The translations under genes and the position numbers were made by a program. A stretch of DNA of 64,000 nt from Sulfitobacter donghicola DSW-25 = KCTC 12864 = JCM 14565. Lineage in GTDB: Bacteria > Pseudomonadota > Alphaproteobacteria > Rhodobacterales > Rhodobacteraceae. How positions within the stretch are numbered: position 1 is the first letter of the stretch; each line of letters opens with the position of its first letter. A model generated the notes under the pieces. That model was not told the origin of the DNA, did not search any database, and was given only the letters and a program-made list of their open reading frames with translations. The stretch is taken from positions 2,108,001 to 2,172,000 of the forward strand of contig NZ_JASF01000005.1 in assembly GCF_000622405.1 (NCBI RefSeq), written 5' to 3'. Of this stretch, positions 1 to 9,955 are shown piece after piece.

Positions 1-776
1 GCCAGATCTTGCCACAGGTCATCTTGCAAATAGGCCGCCATTTGGGCCGACAGGTAGCGGTGTTTGGAAAACAGATGTGCTCCGCGTTTGCGCCGCAGTT
101 CAAACTCCCACGCCTTGGCGGGGTCGAAAAAGATCACCGCCTCAACGCCCATGCAGCCGTTTTTCGTCCCGCCAAAGCTGACAACATCCACGCCAGACTT
201 CCACGTCATCTCGGCCGGTGTACAGTCCAACGCAACCAAGGCATTGGCAAACCGCGCGCCATCCAGATGAACGGGCAGGTTAGCGGCCTTTGCCACGGCA
301 GTCAGCGCGCGCAGTTCTTCCAGCGTATGCACCGCGCCAAACTCAGTGACCTGAGTGATAGATACAGGGCCAGCCTGTGCCATATGCACATTGCTATTGG
401 CAGGGCGGCGGGCGATCGCAGAGGCCAGATCGGCAGGGGCCATCTTATCCTCAGTCGGGATTTTAGTGAGCTTGGCACCCCCTGCATAAAACTCAGGAGC
501 GTTGCATTCGTCTTCTTCTATATGGCTGTGTTGTGCGCAGAAAATCGTTTGCCACGGTTGGGTGTAACAGGCGAGGGCCAGCGAATTGGCGGCTGTGCCT
601 GTGGCAACCAGATAGACAGCCGCATCGGGGGCCTCAAACTGGGCGCGGATGCTTGCGCGCACTTCTTCCATGATCTCGTCATTGCCATAGGGCATGGCAT
701 AGCCCGTGTTGGCCTCGGCCATGCGCTGCATGATCTTTGGGTGAACAGGGCCGGAATTGTCTGAAGCAAAAAACAT
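1..776 (-). CDS. ltaE: Low-specificity L-threonine aldolase (3' part missing)
   Basis: PLP-dependent lyase that splits L-threonine or allo-threonine into glycine and acetaldehyde. The reading frame starts at ATG 776 and runs off the window edge after about 258 residues; the family is usually about 340-350, so the C-terminus lies outside. Visible family features are the start FASDNSGPVHPKIM, the YGND segment near residue 31, HLDGARFANA in the middle and the expected PLP lysine in SFGGTKNGC. The start directly follows the stop of the upstream cysteine-cluster gene, so the two are probably co-transcribed. Confidence 0.9.
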   Translation of the reverse strand, partial: MFFASDNSGPVHPKIMQRMAEANTGYAMPYGNDEIMEEVRASIRAQFEAPDAAVYLVATGTAANSLALACYTQPWQTIFCAQHSHIEEDECNAPEFYAGGAKLTKIPTEDKMAPADLASAIARRPANSNVHMAQAGPVSITQVTEFGAVHTLEELRALTAVAKAANLPVHLDGARFANALVALDCTPAEMTWKSGVDVVSFGGTKNGCMGVEAVIFFDPAKAWEFELRRKRGAHLFSKHRYLSAQMAAYLQDDLWQDL

Positions 777-1247
777 CTAGATAGGCTCCTCGATGATGTG
801 GTCTTCCCAGTCTTCGAATTCTGTTTCCCATTCGCTGACGGTACGGTGGCGCATCGACACGCCCGCCTTGTGAACGGAGTCTTGGGTGCCTGTGATCAGC
901 GGATGCCATTTTGGCAGCGCCTCACCGCTCCAAAGCAGGCGATAGGCGCAGGTCTGGGGCATCCAATAGGCGTGATCGTCGATGTTTTCGGGGGTCATGA
1001 CGATGCAATCAGGCACAAACTGGTGGCGGATTTCATATTGCGAACAATGGCAGGTCGCATCGTCCAACAGGCGGCAGGCAACATTGGTGAGGGCTACTTC
1101 GCCGCTGTCCTCATCTTCCAGCTTGTTCAGGCAGCATTTGCCACAGCCATCGCACAGGGCTTCCCATTCCTTTTTGTTCAGGGATTTCAGCGGCTTTCGC
1201 TCCCAGAACAGTTTGGACAGGCCATCGCGCTCGATCTGGTCGCTCAT
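777..1247 (-). CDS. YcgN/YkgJ-type cysteine cluster protein
   Basis: Small soluble protein of 156 residues of the UPF0260 (YcgN) group, whose biochemical role is not settled; the cysteines are thought to bind zinc or an iron-sulfur centre. The motif CDGCGKCC sits near residues 32-39, followed by CRLLD and CHCSQYEIR, with two more cysteines in the family positions (PDCIVM, QTCAYR). Length fits the family. Its ATG overlaps the ribF stop as ATGA, so translation is probably coupled to ribF. The threonine aldolase follows with no gap. Confidence 0.85.
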   Translation of the reverse strand: MSDQIERDGLSKLFWERKPLKSLNKKEWEALCDGCGKCCLNKLEDEDSGEVALTNVACRLLDDATCHCSQYEIRHQFVPDCIVMTPENIDDHAYWMPQTCAYRLLWSGEALPKWHPLITGTQDSVHKAGVSMRHRTVSEWETEFEDWEDHIIEEPI

Positions 1248-2176
1248 AGCGCGGCCAGAATTTTTCGCGCTTGCAGGCTGTCGGCATCCATCTGGGCGAT
1301 CAGCGCATCAAGGCTGTCAAATTTCTCTTCGCCGCGCAGGTGTTCGACCAATGCAACGGAAAGGGGCGTGCCATAAAGATCCCCTTTGAAGTCAAAGACG
1401 AAGGTTTCAAGGTTGGGTTTGTTTTCGCCAAACATCGGGCGAATACCCATCGAGGCGACACCGCGATAGCTGCCAGCATGTGGCCCTTCCAGAACATCCA
1501 CAAGTACCGCATAAACGCCAAAGGCAGGCGGGTGCAGACCGTCGATAGACATATTTGCGGTTGGATAGCCCAGTTCGCGACCGCGCTGTTCACCACCAAT
1601 GACAGGGCCTTCGATGCGGTGCCAATGGCCCAGCATAGCGGCCGCATCACGCGGGCGCGCCTCTGCCAGTGCTTGGCGAATGGCGGTTGATGAAACGGTC
1701 TGTTCTGAGCGTTCCATGAGAGGGGCGATCGTGACACCAAAGCCCAGCTGCTCTCCGAATTGCACAAGATCAGCCGCCGTGCCCGCGCGGCCCTTGCCAA
1801 AGCAGAAATCAGCCCCGACAACGACGTGTTTCAGGCCAAGGCCCTTGCTGATGACCTTATCGGCAAAATCAAACGGGGTGAGCGAGGCCAATGCCGTGTT
1901 AAACGGCAACTGATACAGGCGTTCTACGCCGACTTTGGCAAGGCGCGATGCGCGCGCAGCACTGCTCATCAACTGAAAGGGGGGCGCGGTAGGGGCGAAA
2001 TAGGCCCTCGGGTGAGGGTCAAAGGTGACGATGCCCAAAGGGGCATCTGGCGCCGCATTGCGCGCCAGCTCAATCACCGAGCGATGCCCAAGGTGGACAC
2101 CATCGAAATTGCCAATCGCGGCAGTCGCGCCGCGATCACAATCTTCTACAAACTGATAGTCAGAAATGATCCGCAT
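1244..2176 (-). CDS. ribF: Bifunctional riboflavin kinase / FAD synthetase
   Basis: Converts riboflavin to FMN and FMN to FAD in the cytoplasm. The 310-residue length is typical. The N-terminal nucleotidyltransferase domain shows AIGNFDGVHLGH near residues 20-31, and the C-terminal riboflavin kinase domain shows the GYPTANM motif near residues 203-209, followed by GVYAV. It lies 37 bases after the MaoC-type gene and overlaps the next gene by four bases (ATGA), so it belongs to a minus-strand run from about 3620 to the left edge. No FMN riboswitch was seen upstream. The first ATG is used as start; its ribosome binding site is weak. Confidence 0.95.
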   Translation of the reverse strand: MRIISDYQFVEDCDRGATAAIGNFDGVHLGHRSVIELARNAAPDAPLGIVTFDPHPRAYFAPTAPPFQLMSSAARASRLAKVGVERLYQLPFNTALASLTPFDFADKVISKGLGLKHVVVGADFCFGKGRAGTAADLVQFGEQLGFGVTIAPLMERSEQTVSSTAIRQALAEARPRDAAAMLGHWHRIEGPVIGGEQRGRELGYPTANMSIDGLHPPAFGVYAVLVDVLEGPHAGSYRGVASMGIRPMFGENKPNLETFVFDFKGDLYGTPLSVALVEHLRGEEKFDSLDALIAQMDADSLQARKILAAL

Positions 2177-2213
2177 AAGCAGTGAGTAGCTGCCCCTGCG
2201 GAGACGCGCAAGG

Positions 2214-2657
2214 TCAGTCGAACTTGCGAGAGGGCGCTAGAACGGTGGCTTCGCCAACCAAGACCTTTTTACCATCCACAGCGCAGTGGCAATCCATCTT
2301 TACGATGCGCTTTGCGGGATCGATATCTGTTACTTTGACCTCGGCATATACGGTGTCGCCTGGGCGAACAGGGCGCAGGAACTTCATGGTCTGGGCAAGG
2401 TAGACTGTCCCATGGCCTGGAAGCTGCTCACCAATCACAGCCGAGATGAGGCCAGCAGTCAGCATGCCGTGCGCGATACGACCCTGAAAAATCGTATCTT
2501 GGGCATAGTCATCATCCATGTGGACCGGATTATGATCGGTCGAGACTGTGGCGAACATTTCGATATCCTGATCCGTGACCTGCTTGCGCAGATACCGGAA
2601 CATGCCGATTTCGATGTCTTCAATTACGATCGTACCGCGTGGAAGATTGTCCAACAT
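2214..2657 (-). CDS. MaoC-type hotdog-fold (R)-enoyl-CoA hydratase
   Basis: Single hotdog-fold protein of 147 residues. Family members hydrate trans-2-enoyl-CoA to (R)-3-hydroxyacyl-CoA. The catalytic Asp/His pair of the hydratase-2 motif is visible in the segment STDHNPVHMDDDYA near residues 39-52, followed by GRIAHGMLTAGLIS. It resembles PhaJ-like hydratases, but substrate chain length cannot be read from sequence. It sits between the HAD phosphatase gene and ribF, 37 bases before ribF, probably in one transcript with no obvious functional link. Confidence 0.85.
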   Translation of the reverse strand: MLDNLPRGTIVIEDIEIGMFRYLRKQVTDQDIEMFATVSTDHNPVHMDDDYAQDTIFQGRIAHGMLTAGLISAVIGEQLPGHGTVYLAQTMKFLRPVRPGDTVYAEVKVTDIDPAKRIVKMDCHCAVDGKKVLVGEATVLAPSRKFD

Positions 2658-2747
2658 CCTGACCCTCTAAGTAATAAACATGCGGGCGATATGCCCGTGG
2701 TGTAACTTAATTACTTTGCAAGTGCAGAAATGCAAGCCAAAAATATG

Positions 2748-3620
2748 TCAGCGAAGATGCCCTATTGTGAAGCTGGGATTCAGTTTTTCCTTTTCAAGGT
2801 AGTCCCTTAGGGCTGCCTCGTCTGGTTGCGTGGTCGTTTTTGTTTCTGCAGCAGCCAACCCACCCGAGATGAACAGGGAATCGATTCCCTCATCGATGCC
2901 GCCTTTTACATCCGTGAGAATGCCGTCCCCGATCGCAAGGATGTTCTGATCAGGGATAGAGGAGGCCAGCTTGTACAGGCGGCGGCGAGCCAGATCATAG
3001 ATCGGCGCGTGGGGTTTGCCAAAATACAGGCTCTCTCCGCCCATTTCGGTATACATCTTGGCCACGGCGCCCGCACACCATTCGCGTACCTCGCCACGAT
3101 CGACAACGATGTCGGGGTTGGCACAGAGAAGTTTCAAACCCCGCGACAGGGCTTGCTCCAATTCGGGGCGCCATGTTTCGGGATCTGCCTGTGCGTCAAA
3201 GGGGCCAGTACAAACAATGCCTGTGGCTTCTTCTAGCGGGACACGCGTGATTTCCTGCGGGTTTTCCAGAATATCCAGCGGGTCGAAAAAGCGGCTGTCG
3301 GTGACGGGGCCATAATGCCAGACCTTGTTACCGACCACGCCGCGATACATGGCTGAGCGCGCGGAATCGCCAGAAGTGGCAATCGCGTCATAGGCGTCTT
3401 CGGGCACTTTGAAGTGGATCAACTGTTTGACCACCCCCGCGCGGGGGCGCGGCGAGTTGGTAACCAGAATGACGATGCCGCCCGATTTGCGGTATTCCTG
3501 AAGCGCGGTAACCGCACTGGGAATTGCTTCGACGCCGTTATGAACGCAGCCCCATAGATCGACGAACAAAGCGTCGTAATTCGCAGAGATCACGGAAAGG
3601 GAATTGATGATACGGGTCAT
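2748..3620 (-). CDS. TIGR01459-type HAD-superfamily hydrolase
   Basis: Predicted phosphatase of the HAD class IIA group, 290 residues with the start at ATG 3620. That start is preceded by AGAGAG and fits the family length; an upstream extension to 3740 would begin inside the neighbouring terminator and is rejected. Motif I reads FVDLWGCVHNG near residue 16, where a Trp replaces the second Asp of the classic DxD, as is usual in this subfamily. Motif II is VTNSPRPR and the Mg-binding motif IV is AIGDGILTDVKGG. The substrate is unknown. It follows ppaC on the same strand, but a terminator separates them. Confidence 0.85.
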   Translation of the reverse strand: MTRIINSLSVISANYDALFVDLWGCVHNGVEAIPSAVTALQEYRKSGGIVILVTNSPRPRAGVVKQLIHFKVPEDAYDAIATSGDSARSAMYRGVVGNKVWHYGPVTDSRFFDPLDILENPQEITRVPLEEATGIVCTGPFDAQADPETWRPELEQALSRGLKLLCANPDIVVDRGEVREWCAGAVAKMYTEMGGESLYFGKPHAPIYDLARRRLYKLASSIPDQNILAIGDGILTDVKGGIDEGIDSLFISGGLAAAETKTTTQPDEAALRDYLEKEKLNPSFTIGHLR

Positions 3621-3700
3621 TGTGCGGCTCTCTGTAAGATCGGTTTGACGTTGGGATAGCCGAGCCACGCACAGATGCAAAGGGCGTAGGGTAAATGAAA

Positions 3701-3730
3701 AAGGGCCCGCCTTTTGCAAAGCGGACCCTT
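3701..3730 (-). terminator. Rho-independent terminator of ppaC
   Basis: Ten-base stem (3721-3730 pairing with 3701-3710, one G-T wobble) with a ten-base loop. On the minus strand it is followed by TTTTTC. It lies about 20 bases after the ppaC stop and before the HAD phosphatase gene. Confidence 0.85.
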
Positions 3731-3750
3731 TCGAATTCAATGTAGGTAGA

Positions 3751-4671
3751 TCAGACCTTGAGGTTCGGGATGATCTGCTTTTTGCGGCTCATGATGCCGG
3801 GAAGAACAACTGTGTCGCCAGAAACGGCGGCGCCAAAAGATTTTTCCGCGATGGTTTTGGTCAGCTCGTTCGGCACCAGCATGGTGGCTTCTTCGTTCAG
3901 GATGTCGACAACGAACAGCAGAACCTGATCTGCGCCATCTTCGGTCGCAACGCCTGGCATTGCGGCCATCAGCGCGTCTTTGCGGTCCAGAACAGCGGCT
4001 GGGGAGGTGGTTTCCAGAACGGAAACGCGCAGCTGCTTGCCGTCTACTTCGAATTCCTTGCTGTCCATGCGCAGCAATTCCGCCTCAGAGAAGGAGGACA
4101 CGTCAGACTTGGCAGCGAACATTGCCGCGGCGTAGTCAGAGATGTTGATGCCCAGCTGTTCGGCCAGTGACCATGCAACGGCTTTGTCTTCTTGCGTTGT
4201 GGTCGGGCTGCGGAATTCCAGCGTGTCGGACAGGATACATGTCAGCATCGCGCCTTTTACGGCGTCAGGCATTTTTGCCATGTCTTTGCCGATCAGCTTC
4301 CACATGATTGTTGCGGTACAGGCCAGAGGCTCGATCACCATGTGGATCGGACCTTTGGTTTCCAGACCACCAACCAGTTTGTGGTGGTCGATGATGGCGG
4401 TGATGTCGGCGCCGTTGATGTTTGCAGGCAGCTCGGCTGGGTTGTTGGTGTCAACGATCACAACAGGCTGGTCGTCTGCCACGTCTTCAATGATTTCCGG
4501 CTTGTCCAGTTTCCAGTGGTCCAGCATGAACAGCGCTTCGGTGTTTGGCTCGCCCAGCAGGACAGGTTTGGCAGGTACACCTACAACGTCGTTCAGGAAC
4601 CAAGCCCAGATGATAGGGCTACCGGTGCTGTCTGTGTCTGGTGATTTGTGGCCGAAAACGAGAGTTGTCAT
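3751..4671 (-). CDS. ppaC: Manganese-dependent (family II) inorganic pyrophosphatase
   Basis: Hydrolyses pyrophosphate to phosphate and so drives biosynthetic reactions. The 306-residue length is normal for family II. The N-terminal DHH domain shows the metal motif GHKSPDTDS at residues 7-15, a VDTNN segment near residue 74 and the signature IIDHHK near residues 90-95. The C-terminal DHHA2 domain ends with the substrate-binding segment SRKKQIIP. It is a single-gene unit with a strong terminator after it. Family II enzymes are less common than family I in proteobacteria but occur in Rhodobacteraceae. Confidence 0.95.
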   Translation of the reverse strand: MTTLVFGHKSPDTDSTGSPIIWAWFLNDVVGVPAKPVLLGEPNTEALFMLDHWKLDKPEIIEDVADDQPVVIVDTNNPAELPANINGADITAIIDHHKLVGGLETKGPIHMVIEPLACTATIMWKLIGKDMAKMPDAVKGAMLTCILSDTLEFRSPTTTQEDKAVAWSLAEQLGINISDYAAAMFAAKSDVSSFSEAELLRMDSKEFEVDGKQLRVSVLETTSPAAVLDRKDALMAAMPGVATEDGADQVLLFVVDILNEEATMLVPNELTKTIAEKSFGAAVSGDTVVLPGIMSRKKQIIPNLKV

Positions 4672-4770
4672 TATGCGCTCCTGCAGGAAATTTGGATCAA
4701 TTTCGCGCCTTATAACAGGAACGCTGGCCTTGTCACGGGGGCAATATAACAGGGCGGCTATGTGCCCCGC

Positions 4771-5133
4771 CTAAACCTCTTTTATCCCCAGCGAAGCGCG
4801 CATTTTCTTGGTCAGACCAGCGGCAACCATCTCATAAGAGGCGCGAATGTGATCCTTTAGGCTGTCGTCCGACAGGCCGGGTTCGGCGTAGTGTTGGATC
4901 CACTTTAACCCCCGTGACGCCATATAGGGCGCTGGCTGCAATCCGGGGCTGTCTGAGAGGATCTCAAACGCCATATGGGATGTCTTGAACGTTGCTGTTG
5001 CGCCGCTGTTGCCCATGCCGATGATGGCAAAGACTTTGCCGCCGATCTTGTACACATCCGCGTTGCCCCATTGCACAACATGGGTGGCGTGGGGCTGGGC
5101 GGCGCAGAATTGGGTTAGCTCATCACGTGTCAT
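4771..5133 (-). CDS. MmcQ/YjbR family protein
   Basis: Small protein of 120 residues with the YjbR (CyaY-like) fold: TRDELTQFC at the N-terminus, a VYKIGGKVFAI strand pair near residues 27-37, and a late segment GLKWIQHY followed by an amphipathic helix. Members are often annotated as DNA-binding, but no reaction is established. It is monocistronic, about 100 bases upstream of ppaC on the same strand and divergent from the DUF2161 gene. Confidence 0.8.
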   Translation of the reverse strand: MTRDELTQFCAAQPHATHVVQWGNADVYKIGGKVFAIIGMGNSGATATFKTSHMAFEILSDSPGLQPAPYMASRGLKWIQHYAEPGLSDDSLKDHIRASYEMVAAGLTKKMRASLGIKEV

Positions 5134-5186
5134 CAGGGCAGTTTAGGGGGATTCACGATGTATGGGAATGGTGCTAGTTTCAGCAC

Positions 5187-5864
5187 ATGACAACACGCGA
5201 GACAGATTTATACCCGCCCGTGAAATCCTTTCTTGAGGATCAGGGCTATGTGGTAAAGGCCGAAGTGGGCGCGGCTGATGTTGTCGCGGTGCGGGGTGCT
5301 GAACCGCCCGTGGTTGTTGAGCTAAAGCTGGGGTTTTCGCTAGCGCTATTCCATCAATGTATCGAGCGGCTAAAGGTCAGCGATGATGTCTACCTTGCCG
5401 TTGCGCATAAATCGGGAAAACCGTTTTACAAAGCCGTCAAGGCGAACACGGCAATGGCGCGGCGGTTGGGCCTTGGGCTGATGACGGTGCGGGTCGAAGA
5501 TGGATTGGTGACCGTTCACTGTGATCCTGGCCCCTATGCCCCCCGCAAAAACGCCAAACGCAAGGCGACGTTGCTAAAGGAATTTGCCCGTCGTCAGGGT
5601 GATCCAAATGACGGGGGGCAAACACGGGCGGGGCTGGTGACGGCCTATCGGCAGGATGCGGTGAAAATCGCCGTCTATCTATTCGAGGTTGGTGCAAGTA
5701 AAGGCGCGGATGTTGCGCGTGAAACCAGCGTCAAACGGGCCACGACCATGATGCGAGACAACCACTATGGCTGGTTTGAGAAAGTGGAAAAAGGGGTTTA
5801 TGGGATTACACCCGCTGGCGCCGAAGCTGTCTCGGTTGCGTCTCGTGTGCTTGGGGTTGACTAA
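5187..5864 (+). CDS. DUF2161 domain protein, PD-(D/E)XK nuclease-like
   Basis: Conserved 225-residue protein. The N-terminal half resembles a PD-(D/E)XK fold: VKSFLEDQGY, then ADVVAV near residue 29, then VVVELKLGFSLALFHQCIERL near residue 42, giving a D...ExK arrangement typical of endonuclease-like cores. The C-terminal third is basic, then looks like a winged helix (ETSVKRATTMMRDNHYGWFEKVEKGVYGITP). The cellular role is unknown. It is transcribed toward groES, but the CIRCE-controlled groE promoter lies between them. Confidence 0.7.
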   Translation: MTTRETDLYPPVKSFLEDQGYVVKAEVGAADVVAVRGAEPPVVVELKLGFSLALFHQCIERLKVSDDVYLAVAHKSGKPFYKAVKANTAMARRLGLGLMTVRVEDGLVTVHCDPGPYAPRKNAKRKATLLKEFARRQGDPNDGGQTRAGLVTAYRQDAVKIAVYLFEVGASKGADVARETSVKRATTMMRDNHYGWFEKVEKGVYGITPAGAEAVSVASRVLGVD

Positions 5865-5940
5865 GGTGCTGAATGCGGGTTTCCGAGTTTTCTTTGTCCA
5901 GTTGTTGACTCACGCCCGACTCCTCCCTACCTATCGCTTG

Positions 5941-5967
5941 TTGTCACTCGACCTAGGTGAGTGATAA
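5941..5967 (+). promoter_or_regulatory. CIRCE operator (HrcA binding site) of groESL
   Basis: Inverted repeat TTGTCACTC - nine bases - GAGTGATAA, very close to the CIRCE consensus TTAGCACTC-N9-GAGTGCTAA. It lies 67 bases upstream of the groES start. A TTGACT hexamer at 5905-5910 may be the -35 element of the promoter, but no good -10 could be assigned. HrcA repression of groESL is established for many bacteria; here it is inferred from the site. Confidence 0.88.
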
Positions 5968-6034
5968 CGGCTGGCCGCTTCAGGTGAAGGGCCGGTCATA
6001 GAGATATAACTTTGAGCATCAAGGAGCTACAAAG

Positions 6035-6322
6035 ATGGCATTGACACCGCTTCACGACCGCGTGCTGGTAAAGCGCACAGAAAGCGAAGAGAAAACTGCT
6101 GGCGGGTTGATTATTCCCGATAGCGCGAAAGAAAAGCCTTCCGAAGGTGAAGTCGTTTCTGTAGGCGAAGGCGCCCGCAAAGACAGCGGCGAACTGATCG
6201 CACCAGCGGTAAAAGCAGGCGACAAAGTTCTGTTCGGCAAATGGTCCGGCACAGAAGTAACCGTCGACGGCGTAGAAATGCTGATGATGAAAGAAAGCGA
6301 CATCATGGGGATCCTGTCCTGA
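6035..6322 (+). CDS. groES: Co-chaperonin GroES
   Basis: The 10-kDa lid of the GroEL folding chamber, 95 residues. The N-terminus [11 protein letters not shown], the mobile loop region with [14 protein letters not shown] and the C-terminal strand all match the family. AAGGAG lies upstream of the ATG. It is the first gene of the groESL operon behind the CIRCE operator, 73 bases before groEL, with a small hairpin in the gap. Confidence 0.98.
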   Translation: MALTPLHDRVLVKRTESEEKTAGGLIIPDSAKEKPSEGEVVSVGEGARKDSGELIAPAVKAGDKVLFGKWSGTEVTVDGVEMLMMKESDIMGILS

Positions 6323-6325
6323 ACA

Positions 6326-6352
6326 TAGGGCAGGTGGGTTTCACCCACCCTA
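6326..6352. repeat. Intergenic stem-loop between groES and groEL
   Basis: GGTGGGT (6333-6339) pairs with ACCCACC (6343-6349) around a three-base loop, and TAGGG/CCCTA flank it. There is no T-run, so it is probably not a terminator. It could be a dispersed repeat or an mRNA processing or stability element that sets the GroES:GroEL ratio. Confidence 0.6.
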
Positions 6353-6383
6353 CGACACGCTTTCCATCATAAAACTAAATTAG

Positions 6384-8042
<1,659 letters not shown>

Positions 8043-8126
8043 GCAACCGCTTACGGATGCCTCTCTGAGGTCTGCAAGCCTTCGGGCAACCAGATCAAGA
8101 GATGCCACCTGTCTGCAAAGACAGTG

Positions 8127-8150
8127 CAAAGGGCCCGCTTGGGCCCTTTG
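8127..8150 (+). terminator. Terminator of groESL
   Basis: Perfect ten-base stem CAAAGGGCCC / GGGCCCTTTG with a four-base loop, 84 bases after the groEL stop. The T content lies within the 3' arm, with only a short T-rich tail. Confidence 0.8.
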
Positions 8151-8257
8151 TCACGTTTAGGGCGATGACGATCAGCCCATTCAAATGCCGAAGAAGTGAG
8201 GGCGACTGCCTGTCGAAACTCCTTGGCTGAGCCGCTGGGACAGGTTAGGCCCCCCTT

Positions 8258-9091
8258 ATGCGTTTGATCCTTTTGACTGTCCTCACCATGTGCGCCTTTG
8301 CCGCCAATTCGCTGTTAACCCGCGCGGCGGTTGACGGTGGCCATCTTGGCCCTGGCGCCTTTGCGATTGTTCGCGTTGCCGCTGGTGCTCTGATGCTTTC
8401 TGGCATTGTGTTGTGGCAAGGCAAGGCTTTGCCCCTGTTCAATCGCACCCGCCTTGTTGGGGCGATCAGCCTCACGGCCTATATGTTCGGGTTTTCATTG
8501 GCCTACTCAACGCTTGATGCGGGGTTGGGGGCGTTGATCCTGTTTGGTGTTACCCAGATTGCGATGTTTACCCATTCAGGCGTTACCGCAGCCAAACCGA
8601 CTGCGCGCCAGCTGAGCGGCGCGGCGCTAGCCTTTGCTGGGTTGCTGCTGGTTCTGTGGCCGAGCACGGAAGCGACAACAGACCCTATCGGCGCAGGCTT
8701 GATGATCTTGGCAGGGCTTGGCTGGGCGGCCTATTCCATCGTCGGGCGCTCGTCCGCTGATCCTTTGGCTGCGTCGGCTGCGAACTTTGTCTTGTGCTTG
8801 CCGATCCTTACAATCCTTCTTTTCAACAGCGATTTTTCTGGGGACGCTCAAGGTATCCTATTGGCCGTGATCAGTGGCGCGGTGACATCGGGGCTGGGTT
8901 ATGCCCTTTGGTACAACGTCTTGCGCCAAATGCAGGGGACAACAGCTGCGATTGTACAGCTCAGCGTCCCCGTGATTGCAATTGTCGCCGGAGCGGCCCT
9001 GCTGGGCGAGGCAGTTTCTGGCACTGTTTTGGTCGCCGCGGCCTTGGTTGTTGGGGGGATCGGTTGGGCGGTGAGCGCCAAGAAACCTTAG
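8258..9091 (+). CDS. EamA/DMT-family transporter
   Basis: Hydrophobic protein of 277 residues with the two-fold EamA repeat expected to give ten membrane helices. An Asn- and Ala-rich first helix (LTVLTMCAFAANSLLTRAAV) is followed by the typical GPGAFAIVRV segment, and the second repeat contains AGLGWAAYSIVGR and ends with the helix LVAAALVVGGIGWAVS. Such proteins export amino acids or metabolites, but the substrate cannot be read from the sequence. It stands alone between groEL and a lipase gene. Confidence 0.85.
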   Translation: MRLILLTVLTMCAFAANSLLTRAAVDGGHLGPGAFAIVRVAAGALMLSGIVLWQGKALPLFNRTRLVGAISLTAYMFGFSLAYSTLDAGLGALILFGVTQIAMFTHSGVTAAKPTARQLSGAALAFAGLLLVLWPSTEATTDPIGAGLMILAGLGWAAYSIVGRSSADPLAASAANFVLCLPILTILLFNSDFSGDAQGILLAVISGAVTSGLGYALWYNVLRQMQGTTAAIVQLSVPVIAIVAGAALLGEAVSGTVLVAAALVVGGIGWAVSAKKP

Positions 9092-9178
9092 GCACCCTAA
9101 CAGCCCAACCAAATAGTTTTAGCCAAGCCCCCGCGTAAGGGGCTTACAAGCCAGCCGAATGCCACTACATAGCGTGGC

Positions 9179-9955
9179 ATGAGAATAACAGCGATCATAT
9201 GCGCCTTTGTCCTGATGGCCAGCGCGGCCCAAGCGCGCTGTGTCATCCTGCTGCACGGTCTTGCCAGAACCGAAAGCTCCTTTGCCTTGATGGAGGCGGC
9301 ACTGGAGGCTGAGGGTTGGCGCGTGATCCGCCCGGGCTATCCGTCTACCGAGGCCCCGATCGAAGAGCTAACCCGCAGAACAGTACCGGATGCCGTTGCG
9401 GCCTGTGGTACAGAGAAAGTTGATTTCGTTACCCACTCGATGGGCGGCATTCTTGTTCGTCAATGGGTGGCCGAGGTCGGGCCAGACCAAATCGGGCGCG
9501 TGGTGATGTTGGGGCCGCCAAACCAAGGCAGCGAAGTCATTGACGAATTGCGTGACATCATTGCCTTTGACTGGATCAATGGCCCCGCTGGAATGCAGAT
9601 GGGCACAGGCGAGGATTCTTTGCCGCGCAGCCTGCCAGATGCGAATTTTGAATTGGGTGTGATCGCAGGATCGCAATCTCTCAACCCATATTTCTCGTCC
9701 GTTTTACCCGGGCCGGATGACGGCAAGGTGACGGTCGCCTCAACCCGCCTTAGGGGGATGAAGGCCCATATTACCTTACCTGTGACCCATACATTCATGA
9801 TGAATAATCCGCGTGTCATTGCCCAAACGGTAGAATTTTTGAACACGGGCCTGTTTGACCCCGATCTAACTTTGTTGGGTGCTGTGCTTGAACAATTAGG
9901 CTGCCCCGAAGGCGACTGCCTCAGCGGAGAGGATAAGCAAAGTGTTAAACCTTGA
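9179..9955 (+). CDS. Secreted alpha/beta-hydrolase (lipase/esterase-like)
   Basis: 258 residues with a signal peptide (basic MRI, hydrophobic core, cleavage expected after AAQA near residue 19), so periplasmic or exported. The oxyanion segment [14 protein letters not shown] follows directly and the nucleophile elbow THSMGG lies near residue 87; a His for the triad is probably the one in PVTHTFMM. Four cysteines may form disulfides. The stop overlaps the GTG start of the phnM-like gene by 14 bases, so the two genes are coupled. Confidence 0.8.
   Translation: MRITAIICAFVLMASAAQARCVILLHGLARTESSFALMEAALEAEGWRVIRPGYPSTEAPIEELTRRTVPDAVAACGTEKVDFVTHSMGGILVRQWVAEVGPDQIGRVVMLGPPNQGSEVIDELRDIIAFDWINGPAGMQMGTGEDSLPRSLPDANFELGVIAGSQSLNPYFSSVLPGPDDGKVTVASTRLRGMKAHITLPVTHTFMMNNPRVIAQTVEFLNTGLFDPDLTLLGAVLEQLGCPEGDCLSGEDKQSVKP

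Noticed and set aside
2669..2716. Inverted repeat AAGTAAT...ATTACTT upstream of the MaoC gene
   Set aside because: Arms are short and far apart, with only a weak inner hairpin; it may be chance.
3621..3740. Longer N-terminus for the HAD hydrolase
   Set aside because: It would translate the ppaC terminator, has no family similarity, and the ATG at 3620 has a good ribosome binding site.
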